Origin: DASUSH01 sp963785155
Lineage (GTDB): Bacteria; Actinomycetota; Thermoleophilia; Solirubrobacterales; 70-9
DNA: 64,000 bases
NCBI GenBank assembly: GCA_963785155.1
Contig: CAWAUB010000007.1
Location: forward strand, 310,001-374,000
Direction: 5' to 3'
Positions 8,176-18,656 of this stretch are shown here, piece after piece. The stretch's first letter is position 1; the number at the start of each line of letters is the position of its first letter. The position numbers and the translations under genes are program-made. Under the pieces are notes generated by a model that had not been told where the DNA came from, made no database searches, and saw only the letters and a program-made list of their open reading frames with translations.

Positions 8176-9086
8176 TCAGTCCTTGAGCGCGGCCGCGATC
8201 GCGGCGTGCACGTCGGTGTGGCGGAACTGGTAGCCGAGGTCGAGAGCGCGTCGCGGAACCGCCCGCTGACCCGCGGCCAATGACTCTGCCGCCTCGGCGC
8301 CGAAGCGTGCGACGAGGGCCAGCTTCGGCGCCGGCACGACCGCGGGCCGGCCGAGCGCCTTGCCCAGCGCCTTCGAGAAGGCGCGGTTCGTGACCGGCTC
8401 GGGACCGGTCGCGTTGAAGGTCCCGCTCGCCTTCTCGGTGTCGAGCGCCCAGACCAGCAGCCCGACCTCGTCGTCGAGCGAGATCCAGGGCCAGAACTGC
8501 CGCCCGCCGGCGAGCGGCCCGCCGACCCCGAGCTTGAACGGGGTCAGCAGCTCCTTGAGCAACCCGCCGCGCGCGTCAGGACCAGGCCGGTGCGGGTGAT
8601 CACGAGCCGCAGGTCGCCCTCGGCCTCCCGTGCGGTGGCCTCCCAGTCGACTACCACTCGCGAATCGAAGGCGGAGCCTGGGCCCGCGGCCTCGTCGATG
8701 ATCGTCTCGCCGCGGTCGCCGTAGTAGCCGACCGCTGACTGGTTGACCATCGCGCGGGGCCCGTCCTTCGCGGCCTGGATCCCCTGGATCAGGTTGCGAG
8801 TCGAGTCGATGCGGCTCGAGCGGATCTTCCGCTTCGCCTCGTCGGTCCAGCGCTGGTTGATCGGCTCGCCGAGCAGGTTGACAACACCGTCTGTGCCCTC
8901 GAGCGCCTCCGCCGGCGGGCGCTCGGTCTCCGGGTTCCACGCCATCCAATTCACGGTGGGGTTGGTCGAGCGCGCCCGCGTGGGGTCCCGGGAGAGCCCG
9001 ACGACCTCGTCGCCCCGAGCGAGCAGGAAGTCGCAGACGGCGCTCCCGATCAGCCCGCTGGCGCCGGTGACGACGACGCGCATCAT
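8176..9086 (-). CDS. NAD(P)-dependent epimerase of the TIGR01777 (YfcH) family, frameshifted
   Basis: An SDR-type protein starting MMRVVVTGASGLIGSAV, the Rossmann glycine motif. It continues with NLLGEPINQRWTDEAKRKI, SAVGYYGDRGE and, after a shift, GPLAGGRQFWPWISLDD and FNATGPEPVTN, all typical of the family. The frame breaks near 8578, where one extra G would restore ...LVLDARGGLLKEL. The upstream end is in frame with malic enzyme, with no stop between. Family members are mostly uncharacterised. About 300 residues when repaired, the normal length. Confidence 0.8.
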
Positions 9087-10587
<1,501 letters not shown>

Positions 10588-10647
10588 CGCGCGCGGGGAT
10601 CATAGGAGCGTGGCCGCCCGGCCCGGGGACGGCGCCGTGCACCGCCG

Positions 10648-13299
10648 CTGCACCCGATCAAGCCCGGCACGCCTGGCGCGAAGACGAAAAAGGCGGCGAA
10701 GGGGAAGCCCGAGCTCTTCCTGATCGACGGCAACAGCCTCGCCTACCGGGCCTTCTTCGCGCTGCCCGAGGACATGGCGACCAGCGACGGGCGGCCGACG
10801 AACGCGATCTACGGCTTCGCCTCGATGATGGCCAAGATCATCACCGAGCACGATCCGGCCGCGGTCGTCGTCGCCTGGGACGCGGGCATGTCCGGGCGCG
10901 AGGTGACATACAAGGAGTACAAGGCCCAGCGCAAGTCACGGCCCGACCTGCTGCGGGAGCAGTGGCCCCACCTCGGGCCGATCGCCGAGGCGTTCGGCTT
11001 CACCAACGTCAAGGCCGAGGGCTTCGAAGCCGACGACCTGATCGCAACCCTCACGAAGCGCGCGACGGACCTCGGCATCCCGGTGATGGTCGTCTCCGGC
11101 GACCGCGACGTCTACCAGCTCGTCAACGACAAGGTTCGGGTGATGACGACGTCGCGCGGGATCACCGACACGAAGATCTATGACACCGACGGAGTCGTCG
11201 AGCGCTACGGGATCCCGCCGGAGCTGGTGCCGGACCTGATCGGGCTGAAGGGCGACACCTCAGACAACATCCCCGGCGTCCCCGGGATCGGCGACAAGAC
11301 CGCGGCGGACCTGCTTCAGCGCTTCGGCTCGCTCGAGAAGGTGCTCGAATCGGTCGACGAGATCTCCGGCGCGAAGCGGAAGGAGAACCTGACCAACCAC
11401 GCCGACGACGCCCGCGTCTCGAAGGAGCTCGCGACGGCGCAGTACGACGTCGAGTGCGAGCTCGACCTGAAGGAGGTCATGGTGGCGCCGCAGGACCGCA
11501 CCGGGCTGCGGGAGGTCGCCAATAAGTTCGAGCTCCGCGCCGTGATCGAGCGACTCGAGGACGAGCTCGACGAGGTGATCCCCGGCCGGGCGGTCGAGGA
11601 GGAGCTCGAGATCGAGGCGGAGGAGGGGCAGGTCGCCGAGCTGGCCGACGGGGAGATCGCGATCGCGATTCGGGGCGGGCGGTGGGCAGCCACCGACGGC
11701 GACCGCCTGCTCGCCGGCGACGCCACCGACCTCGAGCAGCTCGCCGCCGACCTGCGCGGCCGCCCGCTGGTCGGACACGACCTGAAGGACATCGGCGGGA
11801 CCGGTGGCACCGGCCTGCTCGCGACGGCGGAGGACGGCGAGCCGCTCGACCTCGCCTTCGACACGATGGTCGCTGCCTACCTGCTCGACCCGGCGCGGCG
11901 CACCTACGAGCTCGCCGAGCTCGCCGCCGACGCCGGCCTCGCCGCCGCCCCCTCGGGCGCTGAGGAGGGTCAGATGTCGCTGGAAGCAGAGGAGGACGAC
12001 GTCGCCGGCGATCCCGCGGTCGACGCCCGGCTCGCGTTCGAGCTCGCCGCCCGCCAGCGCACCCGCCTCGAGGAATGGGGCCTCGAGCTCCTGCTTGCCG
12101 ATGTCGAGATGCCCCTGATCGAGGTGCTTGCCTCGATGGAACGGATCGGGATCCGGGTCGACGCCGAGCGGCTGGCCGAGATCTCCGGCGGGTTCGGCGA
12201 GCGCATCGAGACGCTGCAGAGCGAGATCTTCGACCTCGCCGGCCGCAAGTTCACGATCGGCTCGCCTCAGCAGCTCGGCGAGGTCCTCTTCAACGAGCTG
12301 GGCCTGACGAAGAAGCGCCGGGGCAAGACCGGGTTCTCGACGGACGCCCGAGTCCTCTCCCAGATCCGCGACGAGCACGAGATCGTGGCCAAGGTCGAGA
12401 GCTGGCGGGAGCTGTCGAAGCTGAAGAGCACCTACCTGGACGCCCTGCCGGGGCTGATCGCCGACGACGGCCGCATCCACACGACCTTCAACCAGGTGGC
12501 GACGACCACCGGCCGGCTCTCCTCGATCAATCCCAACCTGCAGAACATCCCGATTCGCTCCGACGAGGGCCGGCCGATCCGCTCCGCCTTCGTCGCCGAG
12601 CCCGGATTGAAGCTCGTCTCCTGCGATTACAACCAGGTCGAGCTGCGGGTGCTCGCGCATGCCGCGGGCGAGGACGTCCTACGGGAGATCTTTGCCTCCG
12701 GCCAGGACGTGCACGCGGAGACCGCGGCGGGGATCGTCGGCGCCGACCCCGACGCGATCTCGCCGGGCGAGCGCTCGAAGGCAAAGATGGTCAATTACGG
12801 GATCGCGTACGGCCTGTCGGACTTCGGGCTCGCCGACCGGCTCGGAATCGGCCGCGAGGAGGCCGGCGAGTACATCCGGCTCTACTTCGAGCGCTACCCG
12901 GCGATCAAGACGTTCATCGACTCGACGATCGAGCGGGCGAAGGAGGACGGCTACGTGACGACACTGATGGGGCGCCGCCGCCGGATCCCGGAGCTGCGCT
13001 CGTCGAACCGCCAGCGCTATCTGCAAGGCGAGCGGCTCGCGGTCAGCACCGCGATCCAGGGCACCGCCGCCGACATCATCAAGATCGCCATGGTTCGCTG
13101 CCGCGCTGCGCTCACCGATGCCGGGCTCGAGTCGCGGCTGGTGCTGCAGATCCACGACGAGCTGCTCTTCGAGGGCCCGGAGGCCGAGGCCGCCGAGGTC
13201 GAGCGGATCGCCCGCACGGAGATGACCGGCGCCTTCGACCTGGACCCGCCGCTCGAGGTCGGGGTCGGGGTCGGGGACGACTGGCTGAGCGCGAAGTAG
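10648..13299 (+). CDS. polA: DNA polymerase I
   Basis: Repair and Okazaki-fragment polymerase. The 5' nuclease domain begins KPELFLIDGNSLAYRAFFAL and includes SGDRDVYQL and GLKGDTSDNIPGVPGIG. The middle 3'-5' exonuclease-like domain lacks the acidic first motif, so proofreading is probably inactive. The polymerase domain has DYNQVELR (about residue 660), the RSKAKMVNYGIAYG finger helix and QIHDELLFE (catalytic Asp near 837). The first ATG (10774) cuts conserved sequence and an in-frame stop lies at 10603. The start is therefore uncertain: CTG 10648, or GTG 10610 with an indel. Confidence 0.9.
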   Translation: MHPIKPGTPGAKTKKAAKGKPELFLIDGNSLAYRAFFALPEDMATSDGRPTNAIYGFASMMAKIITEHDPAAVVVAWDAGMSGREVTYKEYKAQRKSRPDLLREQWPHLGPIAEAFGFTNVKAEGFEADDLIATLTKRATDLGIPVMVVSGDRDVYQLVNDKVRVMTTSRGITDTKIYDTDGVVERYGIPPELVPDLIGLKGDTSDNIPGVPGIGDKTAADLLQRFGSLEKVLESVDEISGAKRKENLTNHADDARVSKELATAQYDVECELDLKEVMVAPQDRTGLREVANKFELRAVIERLEDELDEVIPGRAVEEELEIEAEEGQVAELADGEIAIAIRGGRWAATDGDRLLAGDATDLEQLAADLRGRPLVGHDLKDIGGTGGTGLLATAEDGEPLDLAFDTMVAAYLLDPARRTYELAELAADAGLAAAPSGAEEGQMSLEAEEDDVAGDPAVDARLAFELAARQRTRLEEWGLELLLADVEMPLIEVLASMERIGIRVDAERLAEISGGFGERIETLQSEIFDLAGRKFTIGSPQQLGEVLFNELGLTKKRRGKTGFSTDARVLSQIRDEHEIVAKVESWRELSKLKSTYLDALPGLIADDGRIHTTFNQVATTTGRLSSINPNLQNIPIRSDEGRPIRSAFVAEPGLKLVSCDYNQVELRVLAHAAGEDVLREIFASGQDVHAETAAGIVGADPDAISPGERSKAKMVNYGIAYGLSDFGLADRLGIGREEAGEYIRLYFERYPAIKTFIDSTIERAKEDGYVTTLMGRRRRIPELRSSNRQRYLQGERLAVSTAIQGTAADIIKIAMVRCRAALTDAGLESRLVLQIHDELLFEGPEAEAAEVERIARTEMTGAFDLDPPLEVGVGVGDDWLSAK

Positions 13300-13301
13300 C
13301 G

Positions 13302-13739
13302 ATGGATCGGGGCGCCGCCGTATTCGCGATGGCCGGTGTGGGCGGGCTGATCGCTCTCCAGCCGGCGATCAACGCCGGCCTGGGCCGGGAGACGGGCAAC
13401 CTCGCCGCGACCCTCGTCTCGTTCGCGGTTGGGACCGTGCTGCTGGCAGTCCTCGTCACGCTCAGCGGCAAGGCCGGAGGCCTCAGCGGCGCGTTCGACG
13501 TCCAGTGGTACTACCTGCTCGGCGGGGTGCTCGGCGCGGCATACGTCTTCACGGCGCTGGTCACCGTCAGCTCGATCGGCGCGGGGGGAGTGGCCGCCGC
13601 GACGATCACCGGCCAGCTGATCGCCTCGGTCGTGATCGACCGCCTCGGCGTCCTCGGCCTCGAGGAGACGCCGATCACGATCGAGCGGATGGCCGGCGTC
13701 CTCCTGCTCCTCGCCGGGACGTACCTGATCGTTCGCTGA
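13302..13739 (+). CDS. DMT-family (YdcZ/DUF606-like) membrane protein
   Basis: A 145-residue polytopic membrane protein starting MDRGAAVFAMAGVGGLIALQPAINAGLGR, which is the half-transporter signature of DUF606/YdcZ proteins. Four or five hydrophobic helices follow, ending GVLLLLAGTYLIVR. Such proteins are thought to act as dimeric small-molecule exporters; the substrate is unknown. It starts 2 nt after the polA stop and probably shares its transcript. A 7-bp hairpin follows at 13774-13796. Confidence 0.8.
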   Translation: MDRGAAVFAMAGVGGLIALQPAINAGLGRETGNLAATLVSFAVGTVLLAVLVTLSGKAGGLSGAFDVQWYYLLGGVLGAAYVFTALVTVSSIGAGGVAAATITGQLIASVVIDRLGVLGLEETPITIERMAGVLLLLAGTYLIVR

Positions 13740-13773
13740 GGCGTCCGGCCCCGCGTTACAATCCGCACTAGAT

Positions 13774-13796
13774 CCGGGCGCTATGGATTCGCCCGG
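13774..13796 (+). terminator. hairpin after the DMT-like gene
   Basis: CCGGGCG and CGCCCGG arms (7 bp) flank a 9-nt loop. There is no T-run, so its role as a terminator is weakly supported. Confidence 0.35.
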
Positions 13797-13820
13797 CGTG
13801 ACCCATGGAGGTGGTCGCGG

Positions 13821-14060
13821 ATGCGCTCAGTCGGTAGCGGTTTCGTGGCGCTCGCAGCAGGACTGCTGGTCCTCTTCCTCTTCTTCGCCGCGCTTGGGGC
13901 GTTCTCGCCCACGGAGACGATCATCGTCTCGGCGATCGCGGCGGCGTTGGCGGTCGTATTCGGCGTCCACATGTACCGGGTCCACCACGCACTCGGCGAA
14001 GGCCACGGCAGCGACCTGCACCGCTCGCTCAACACCCTGCGCGAGCACCGCGGCTTCTGA
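13821..14060 (+). CDS. small membrane protein, unknown
   Basis: A 79-residue protein from ATG 13821, with a purine-rich GGAGGTGG ribosome-binding site just upstream. Two hydrophobic helices (about residues 8-29 and 35-52) are followed by a hydrophilic His/Arg-rich tail (VHHALGEGHGSDLHRS...). I do not recognise a family. It is convergent with the flavoprotein gene, 18 nt away. Confidence 0.6.
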   Translation: MRSVGSGFVALAAGLLVLFLFFAALGAFSPTETIIVSAIAAALAVVFGVHMYRVHHALGEGHGSDLHRSLNTLREHRGF

Positions 14061-14078
14061 CGTACCGATAGCCGCCGC

Positions 14079-15215
14079 TCAGGCGGCGGCGGAAAGCTCC
14101 ACCCGCGGCTGCGGGCGCGGGGCGGTGCCCGCGAACTCCGGCGGCGCGATCGCCAGGTAGTGGCCGAAACGACCAGTTGACGAAGCGGTCGGTCGACATT
14201 CCCCGCATGGCGAACGCCAGCAGCCGTGGCGGCACGCGCGGCACGGCCTGCTGGGTGCGCAGCATCCACTCGAACTTCCACCGGTGGGAGGCGGAGAACT
14301 CGCCGTAGTCGCTGCAGCGCATCGAGCGCGGGACTTGCGGCCCTCGACCACCGAGCGCAGCTCCCGGCCGCAGGCGATGCCGAAGTAAAACGCGGTCCTG
14401 ATTCCCTCCGCGGTCAACGGCAGGCAGTGGCCGGCGGAGTCGCCCGTGAAGAAGATCCCGCCCGCGGTCGCGTCCCGCAGCCTGTGCGGGATCCAGTTGC
14501 CCTGGTAGCGGACCGGATCGCGATCCAGGTCCTCCGCCAGGCGCACGGTCGGCTCCTTGACGTGGTGGCGCGGATCAAACGAGCCGATGCCAACCCGGAC
14601 CTCGTCCGTCGCCGGGAAGCTCCAGCCGTACCCGGCGGGCACGTAGTCGCGGTCGATCCAGATCTCGAGCTCGTCGGAGGCGCCCCACGGATGGACCTCG
14701 AGGCCGCGGGAGAGCGGGGCGTCGGGAGGCTGGTAGCCGTCGTCGTCCGCCAGGACCCGCCGCCAGCCAAGCGCATCGACGACGAGCGGCGCGGTCAGAT
14801 CGCCGCGGTCGGTATGCACGGTATTTCCGGTGCGCCCGTTTACCTTCGCGGTCTCGAAACGGGCGTCCGATTGCGCCCAGAGCAGCTCGCAGAGCAGCGG
14901 GTAGTCGAAGGTGGAGAACGTGAAGGGCAGGTCCATCCGCGCGGTGATGTGCGGCGTATGGACGACCAGTTCCCCGAACGTCTGGCGCATCGCCTCGGTC
15001 AGCCCGAGCGCTTCGAGCCAGCCGGTCGGAGCCGCGCAGGCGGAGGTCTGGCGCTCGCCGATCTCGTAGCGGTCGATGAGCAGAACGCGGGCGTCGAGGC
15101 CGGCCAGCTCGCGGGCGACGGCGAGCCCGGCAAAGCTCGCGCCGCAGATCAATACGTCGAAGTCGCCTTCAAGCGGGGTCCGCTCTGCACCCCGCTTCGT
15201 CGCGCGTACCGGCAT
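14079..15215 (-). CDS. FAD-dependent oxidoreductase, geranylgeranyl-reductase-like, frameshifted near its C-terminus
   Basis: The N-terminus FDVLICGASFAGLAVARELAG is an FAD-binding Rossmann fold, and GIFFTGDSAGHCLPLTAEGIRTAF is the second FAD motif, as in geranylgeranyl reductases and related lipid-reducing flavoproteins. The C-terminal region only makes sense in another frame between about 14325 and 14170 (HRWKFEWMLRTQQ, STDRFVNWSF), after which the first frame resumes with HYLAIAPPEF. An extra T near 14170 and an indel near 14325 explain this. TATCTT lies 7 nt before the ATG. It is divergent from rpsA. Confidence 0.78.
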   Translation of the reverse strand: MPVRATKRGAERTPLEGDFDVLICGASFAGLAVARELAGLDARVLLIDRYEIGERQTSACAAPTGWLEALGLTEAMRQTFGELVVHTPHITARMDLPFTFSTFDYPLLCELLWAQSDARFETAKVNGRTGNTVHTDRGDLTAPLVVDALGWRRVLADDDGYQPPDAPLSRGLEVHPWGASDELEIWIDRDYVPAGYGWSFPATDEVRVGIGSFDPRHHVKEPTVRLAEDLDRDPVRYQGNWIPHRLRDATAGGIFFTGDSAGHCLPLTAEGIRTAFYFGIACGRELRSVVEGRKSRARCAAATTASSPPPTGGSSSGCCAPSRPCRACRHGCWRSPCGECRPTASSTGRFGHYLAIAPPEFAGTAPRPQPRVELSAAA

Positions 15216-15222
15216 CCGGGCA

Positions 15223-15249
15223 AAGATAGCCTCGTCCTGCCCCTACAAT
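15223..15249. promoter_or_regulatory. divergent -10 boxes of the flavoprotein gene and rpsA
   Basis: On the minus strand TATCTT (15228-15223) is 7 nt before ATG 15215. On the plus strand TACAAT (15244-15249) is 8 nt before the rpsA GTG 15258. Both mRNAs should be leaderless. No clear -35 boxes. Confidence 0.55.
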
Positions 15250-15257
15250 CCCCGCTC

Positions 15258-16819
15258 GTGTCCACCCCCGACACAACGTCTGACCCTGCCGTCGAGGCTC
15301 CTGACGCTTCCGTCGAGGCTCCCGGAGCTGCCGTAGAGACCCCCGAGGCGCCACCCGCGCCTGCGGAGCCGGCTCCGGAGGCCAGCAATGGCTCGGGCTC
15401 GACCGACATCATGATCGAGGTCGACGGCAAGCTCGTTCCCAATTACGAAGCCACTTTCAAGCCCTTCGACGAGGGCGACGTCGTCAGCGGCCAGGTGGTC
15501 CGGATCGACAAGGACGAGGTCCTGATCGACATCGGCTACAAGTCGGAGGGGGTCATCCCCTCCCACGAGCTCTCGATCCGCCGCTCGGTCGACCCCTCCG
15601 ACGAGGTCGACCTGGGCGAGGATGTCGACGCGCTCGTCCTCAAGAAGGAGGACGACGAGGGTCGCCTGATCCTCTCCAAGAAGCGCGCCCGCTTCGAGAA
15701 GGCCTGGCGCCGCATCGAGGGCGCCGCCGAGTCCGGCGAGCCCGTCGAGGGCACGGTCATCGAGGTCGTCAAGGGCGGTCTGATCCTCGACCTCGGCGTC
15801 CGCGGCTTCCTGCCCGCCTCGCTGGTCGACATCCGGCGCGTCCACAACCTCGACGAGTTCATGAGCACGAAGCTCGAGTGCAAGGTGATCGAGCTCAACC
15901 GCTCCCGCAACAACGTGGTCCTCTCCCGCCGCGCGGTCCTCGAGGAGGAGCGCAAGGAGGTCCGCCAGCAGATCCTCGGCAAACTCGAGCCCGGCCAGGT
16001 CGTCGAGGGCAAGATCTCCAACATCGTCGACTTCGGCGCCTTCGTCGACCTCGACGGAATCGACGGGCTGATCCACATCTCCGAGCTCTCCTGGAGCCAC
16101 GTGAACCATCCGTCCGAGGTGATCGAGATCGGCGAGACGGTCAAGGTCAAGGTGCTCGACATCGACCGCGATCGCCAGCGCATCTCGCTCGGCCTCAAGC
16201 AGACGCAGGAGGACCCGTGGCAGACGGTCGTCGAGGGCCACAATCCCGGCGACGGGCTCGACGGCACCGTGACCAAGGTTGTCGCCTTCGGCGCCTTCGT
16301 CGAGATCGTGCCCGGGGTCGAGGGCCTCGTCCACATCTCCGAGCTTGCAGAGCACCACGTCGAGAACCCGAGCGAGGTCGTCGCGCCCGGCGACAAGGTG
16401 CGGGTGAAGATCCTCGAGATCGACGAGGAGCGCCGCCGCATCTCCCTCTCGATCAAGCGGGTCGAGGGCGGCGGCGGACTACCGATGCGCGACTCGACGC
16501 TGGTCGCGAGCTCCGCGCCGGAGCCGGAGGAGGCCGCCACCGGCGTTCCCGACCTCGACCTCTCCGAGGAAGTCTTCGCCGACAGCCGCGCCCCGCCGCG
16601 GAAGAGCCCGAGGCCCCGGCCGAAGAGGCGAGCGCGGGGTCTGACCCGAGCCCTGAGCCGACGCCTGAGCCTGCCGAGGCACAGGGGTCTGACCCCTCAG
16701 AGTCGGTAGACGAACCCGTCGCCGAGGCCGAATCCGAGGCGCCCGCCGAGGCCGAGGCCGAGGCACCGGCTGAAGAGGAGCCCGCCGCCGAGGCGGACCC
16801 CGAGCAGCCCGACGGTTGA
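15258..16819 (+). CDS. rpsA: 30S ribosomal protein S1, frameshifted in the C-terminal tail
   Basis: RNA-binding ribosomal protein with four S1 domains. They begin around GDVVSGQVVRIDKDEVLIDIGYKSEG, GTVIEVVKGGLILDLGVRGFLPAS, GKISNIVDFGAFVDLDGIDGLIHIS and GTVTKVVAFGAFVEIVPGVEGLVHIS. The GTG start at 15258 is supported by a TACAAT box 8 nt upstream. Near 16595 the frame shifts. The repaired tail is rich in Ala, Glu and Pro and ends at 16819. The tail carries two copies of a GGGGTCTGACC repeat. The actinobacterial four-domain length fits. Confidence 0.93.
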
Positions 16820-16829
16820 CGGTTGCATC

Positions 16830-16851
16830 CGTTACATAACTTGATGTAACG
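16830..16851. promoter_or_regulatory. perfect inverted repeat before the copper/PQQ operon
   Basis: CGTTACAT and ATGTAACG form 8-bp arms around a 6-nt spacer, 29 nt before the first gene of the operon. The A/T-rich arms stand out in this G+C-rich region. The size fits a dimeric repressor (for example TetR-like) operator, but no regulator gene is adjacent. It could instead end rpsA transcription. Confidence 0.5.
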
Positions 16852-16880
16852 TTCGGCTCGCCCGAATTCCTGGAGGGGGA

Positions 16881-18656
16881 TTGGCACGAGTCCCACGCAT
16901 CCTGTTGTTGCCGCTCACGCTCCTGCTGATGGCAGGCGGCGCGACCGCGCAGGCATCGCCGCCTCATTCGCCGTTCCCGCCGGAGACCGGCGGCGCCGTC
17001 GATCTCGACCCCCGTCCCTGCGCCCTCGAGGGCAACGACAAGTACGAACGCGAGTTCTACGAGATCGAGGGCTGGGAGGCGCCTGAGTACCAGCGCTACC
17101 CGGGCGACTGCCGGCGGCTTCGCTTCTCGTTCGGCCCGCTGGCGATCAAGCCGGGCCAGAACGACGTCCTGGCCGAGCCGGTGAGGATCGAGAAGCCGTT
17201 GCGCGACGGATACGTCACGAGGATCGAGCCGAACCTCGTCGACGTCAACGGAAACGTTCCGCCGACCGAGCAGGTCCACCTCCATCACGGCACCTGGATC
17301 TCCGTGCCCAGCTACGGCTCCGGGCCGTTCTTCGCCGCCGGCGAGGAGAAGACCGTGGCGCCGTTCCCGCGTGGCTACGGGATGCCCGTCAAGGCGACCG
17401 ATATCTGGTCGCTCCTGTACATGGTCCACTCGGCCGTCCAGCAGCCGATGACGCTCTACATCACCTACGACATCGATTTCGTGCCCAAGGAGAACGCCGA
17501 GAAGCTCGGCCTGAAGCCCGCCTATCCGCAGTGGCTCGACGTGCGACCGTCCGGGTATCCGGTCTTCAACACCCAGCGCGAGTTCGGCGAGGAGGGCAAG
17601 TGCACGTGGCCGAAGGAGGAATGCGCCGGCTTCGATCCCTACGGCCAGAAGATCGTCGGCCAGGGCGAGCCGGGCAACGGCCTCGGCGAGGACCTCGAGC
17701 TTCCCGCGGCGGGAGAGTCGCTTGGCGCAATCGACAACTTCACCGGCGGCACCCTGATCGGGATCGGCGGCCATCTGCACCCCGGAGGCCTCAAGAACCA
17801 GATCGACGTCGTGCGCGGAGGGGAGTCCCAGCGGATCTACACCGGGCGCCCCGCGTACTGGAACCGCAAGAAACCCCACAAACCCAACGGCCCGCCCACG
17901 TCATGGGACTTCTCGATGCGAGTGAGCGGGAACCCCTACTGGGGCGTCCGCGTGAAACCGGGGGACATCCTCCGGTCGAATGCGACCTACGACACGGAGA
18001 TTCAGTCGACCTACGAGAACATGGGGATCACGGTCACGCTGCTCGCGCCGGACACGCCCGAGGGCGAGGCGACCGCTCCAGGGCTCGACCCGTTTGCGGC
18101 GCCGGTGGACAGGTCGAAGACCTGTAAGTCGGGAGGCCTGGAGGCGAAGAAGCCGACGCTGTGCCCGCAGGGGCTGAAGCCGACCCACGGGCACCTGCCG
18201 GAGAACGACAACTTCGGCAATGCGGAAGGCACCTGGGATGCGCAGGCCGGCTCGCCCACGACCGAGGTCAACATCGCGAACTTCCTCTACACGCCCGGCG
18301 ACTTCTCGACGATCAACATGGGTGGCGTGCCGACCGTCAAGGTTGGCGAGACGCTCAACTTCAACAACCTCGAGGGGACGACGATCTACCACACGGTCAC
18401 CTCCTGCGCCTTCCCCTGCAAGGGTCCGACGGGCGTCTCCTTCCCGCTCGCGGACGGCGAGACCTCCGCCGGCCGCAAGGTCGACTTCGACTCGAGCGAG
18501 CTCGGCTTCGGCACGCCCGCCATCGGCCCGGCGAAACAGACTCTCCGCTGGGGTCTCCCCGTGACCCAGGAGGAGGGTTACGCTCCCGGTGAAGTCGTCA
18601 CATACTTCTGCCGAATCCACCCCGGCATGCGAGGAGCGTTCGAGGTAACCCAGTGA
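16881..18656 (+). CDS. secreted copper protein: monooxygenase-like region plus C-terminal cupredoxin
   Basis: A 591-residue exported protein (TTG start after a GGAGGGG site; signal peptide ending GGATAQA). The middle part has candidate copper ligands EQVHLHHGTW (about residues 131-140) and GIGGHLHPGG (about 296-303). It also has a beta-rich GDILRSNATYDTE segment, reminiscent of copper type II monooxygenases (PHM/DBM fold). That assignment is inference. The last 125 residues are a plastocyanin-like domain with a complete type 1 copper site: His in TIYHTV, then Cys, His and Met in CRIHPGM. It overlaps the next gene by 4 nt. Confidence 0.72.
   Translation: MARVPRILLLPLTLLLMAGGATAQASPPHSPFPPETGGAVDLDPRPCALEGNDKYEREFYEIEGWEAPEYQRYPGDCRRLRFSFGPLAIKPGQNDVLAEPVRIEKPLRDGYVTRIEPNLVDVNGNVPPTEQVHLHHGTWISVPSYGSGPFFAAGEEKTVAPFPRGYGMPVKATDIWSLLYMVHSAVQQPMTLYITYDIDFVPKENAEKLGLKPAYPQWLDVRPSGYPVFNTQREFGEEGKCTWPKEECAGFDPYGQKIVGQGEPGNGLGEDLELPAAGESLGAIDNFTGGTLIGIGGHLHPGGLKNQIDVVRGGESQRIYTGRPAYWNRKKPHKPNGPPTSWDFSMRVSGNPYWGVRVKPGDILRSNATYDTEIQSTYENMGITVTLLAPDTPEGEATAPGLDPFAAPVDRSKTCKSGGLEAKKPTLCPQGLKPTHGHLPENDNFGNAEGTWDAQAGSPTTEVNIANFLYTPGDFSTINMGGVPTVKVGETLNFNNLEGTTIYHTVTSCAFPCKGPTGVSFPLADGETSAGRKVDFDSSELGFGTPAIGPAKQTLRWGLPVTQEEGYAPGEVVTYFCRIHPGMRGAFEVTQ

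Noticed and set aside
10774..10776. First ATG as polA start
   Set aside because: It would remove the conserved ELFLIDGNSLAYRAFFAL segment of the 5' nuclease domain.
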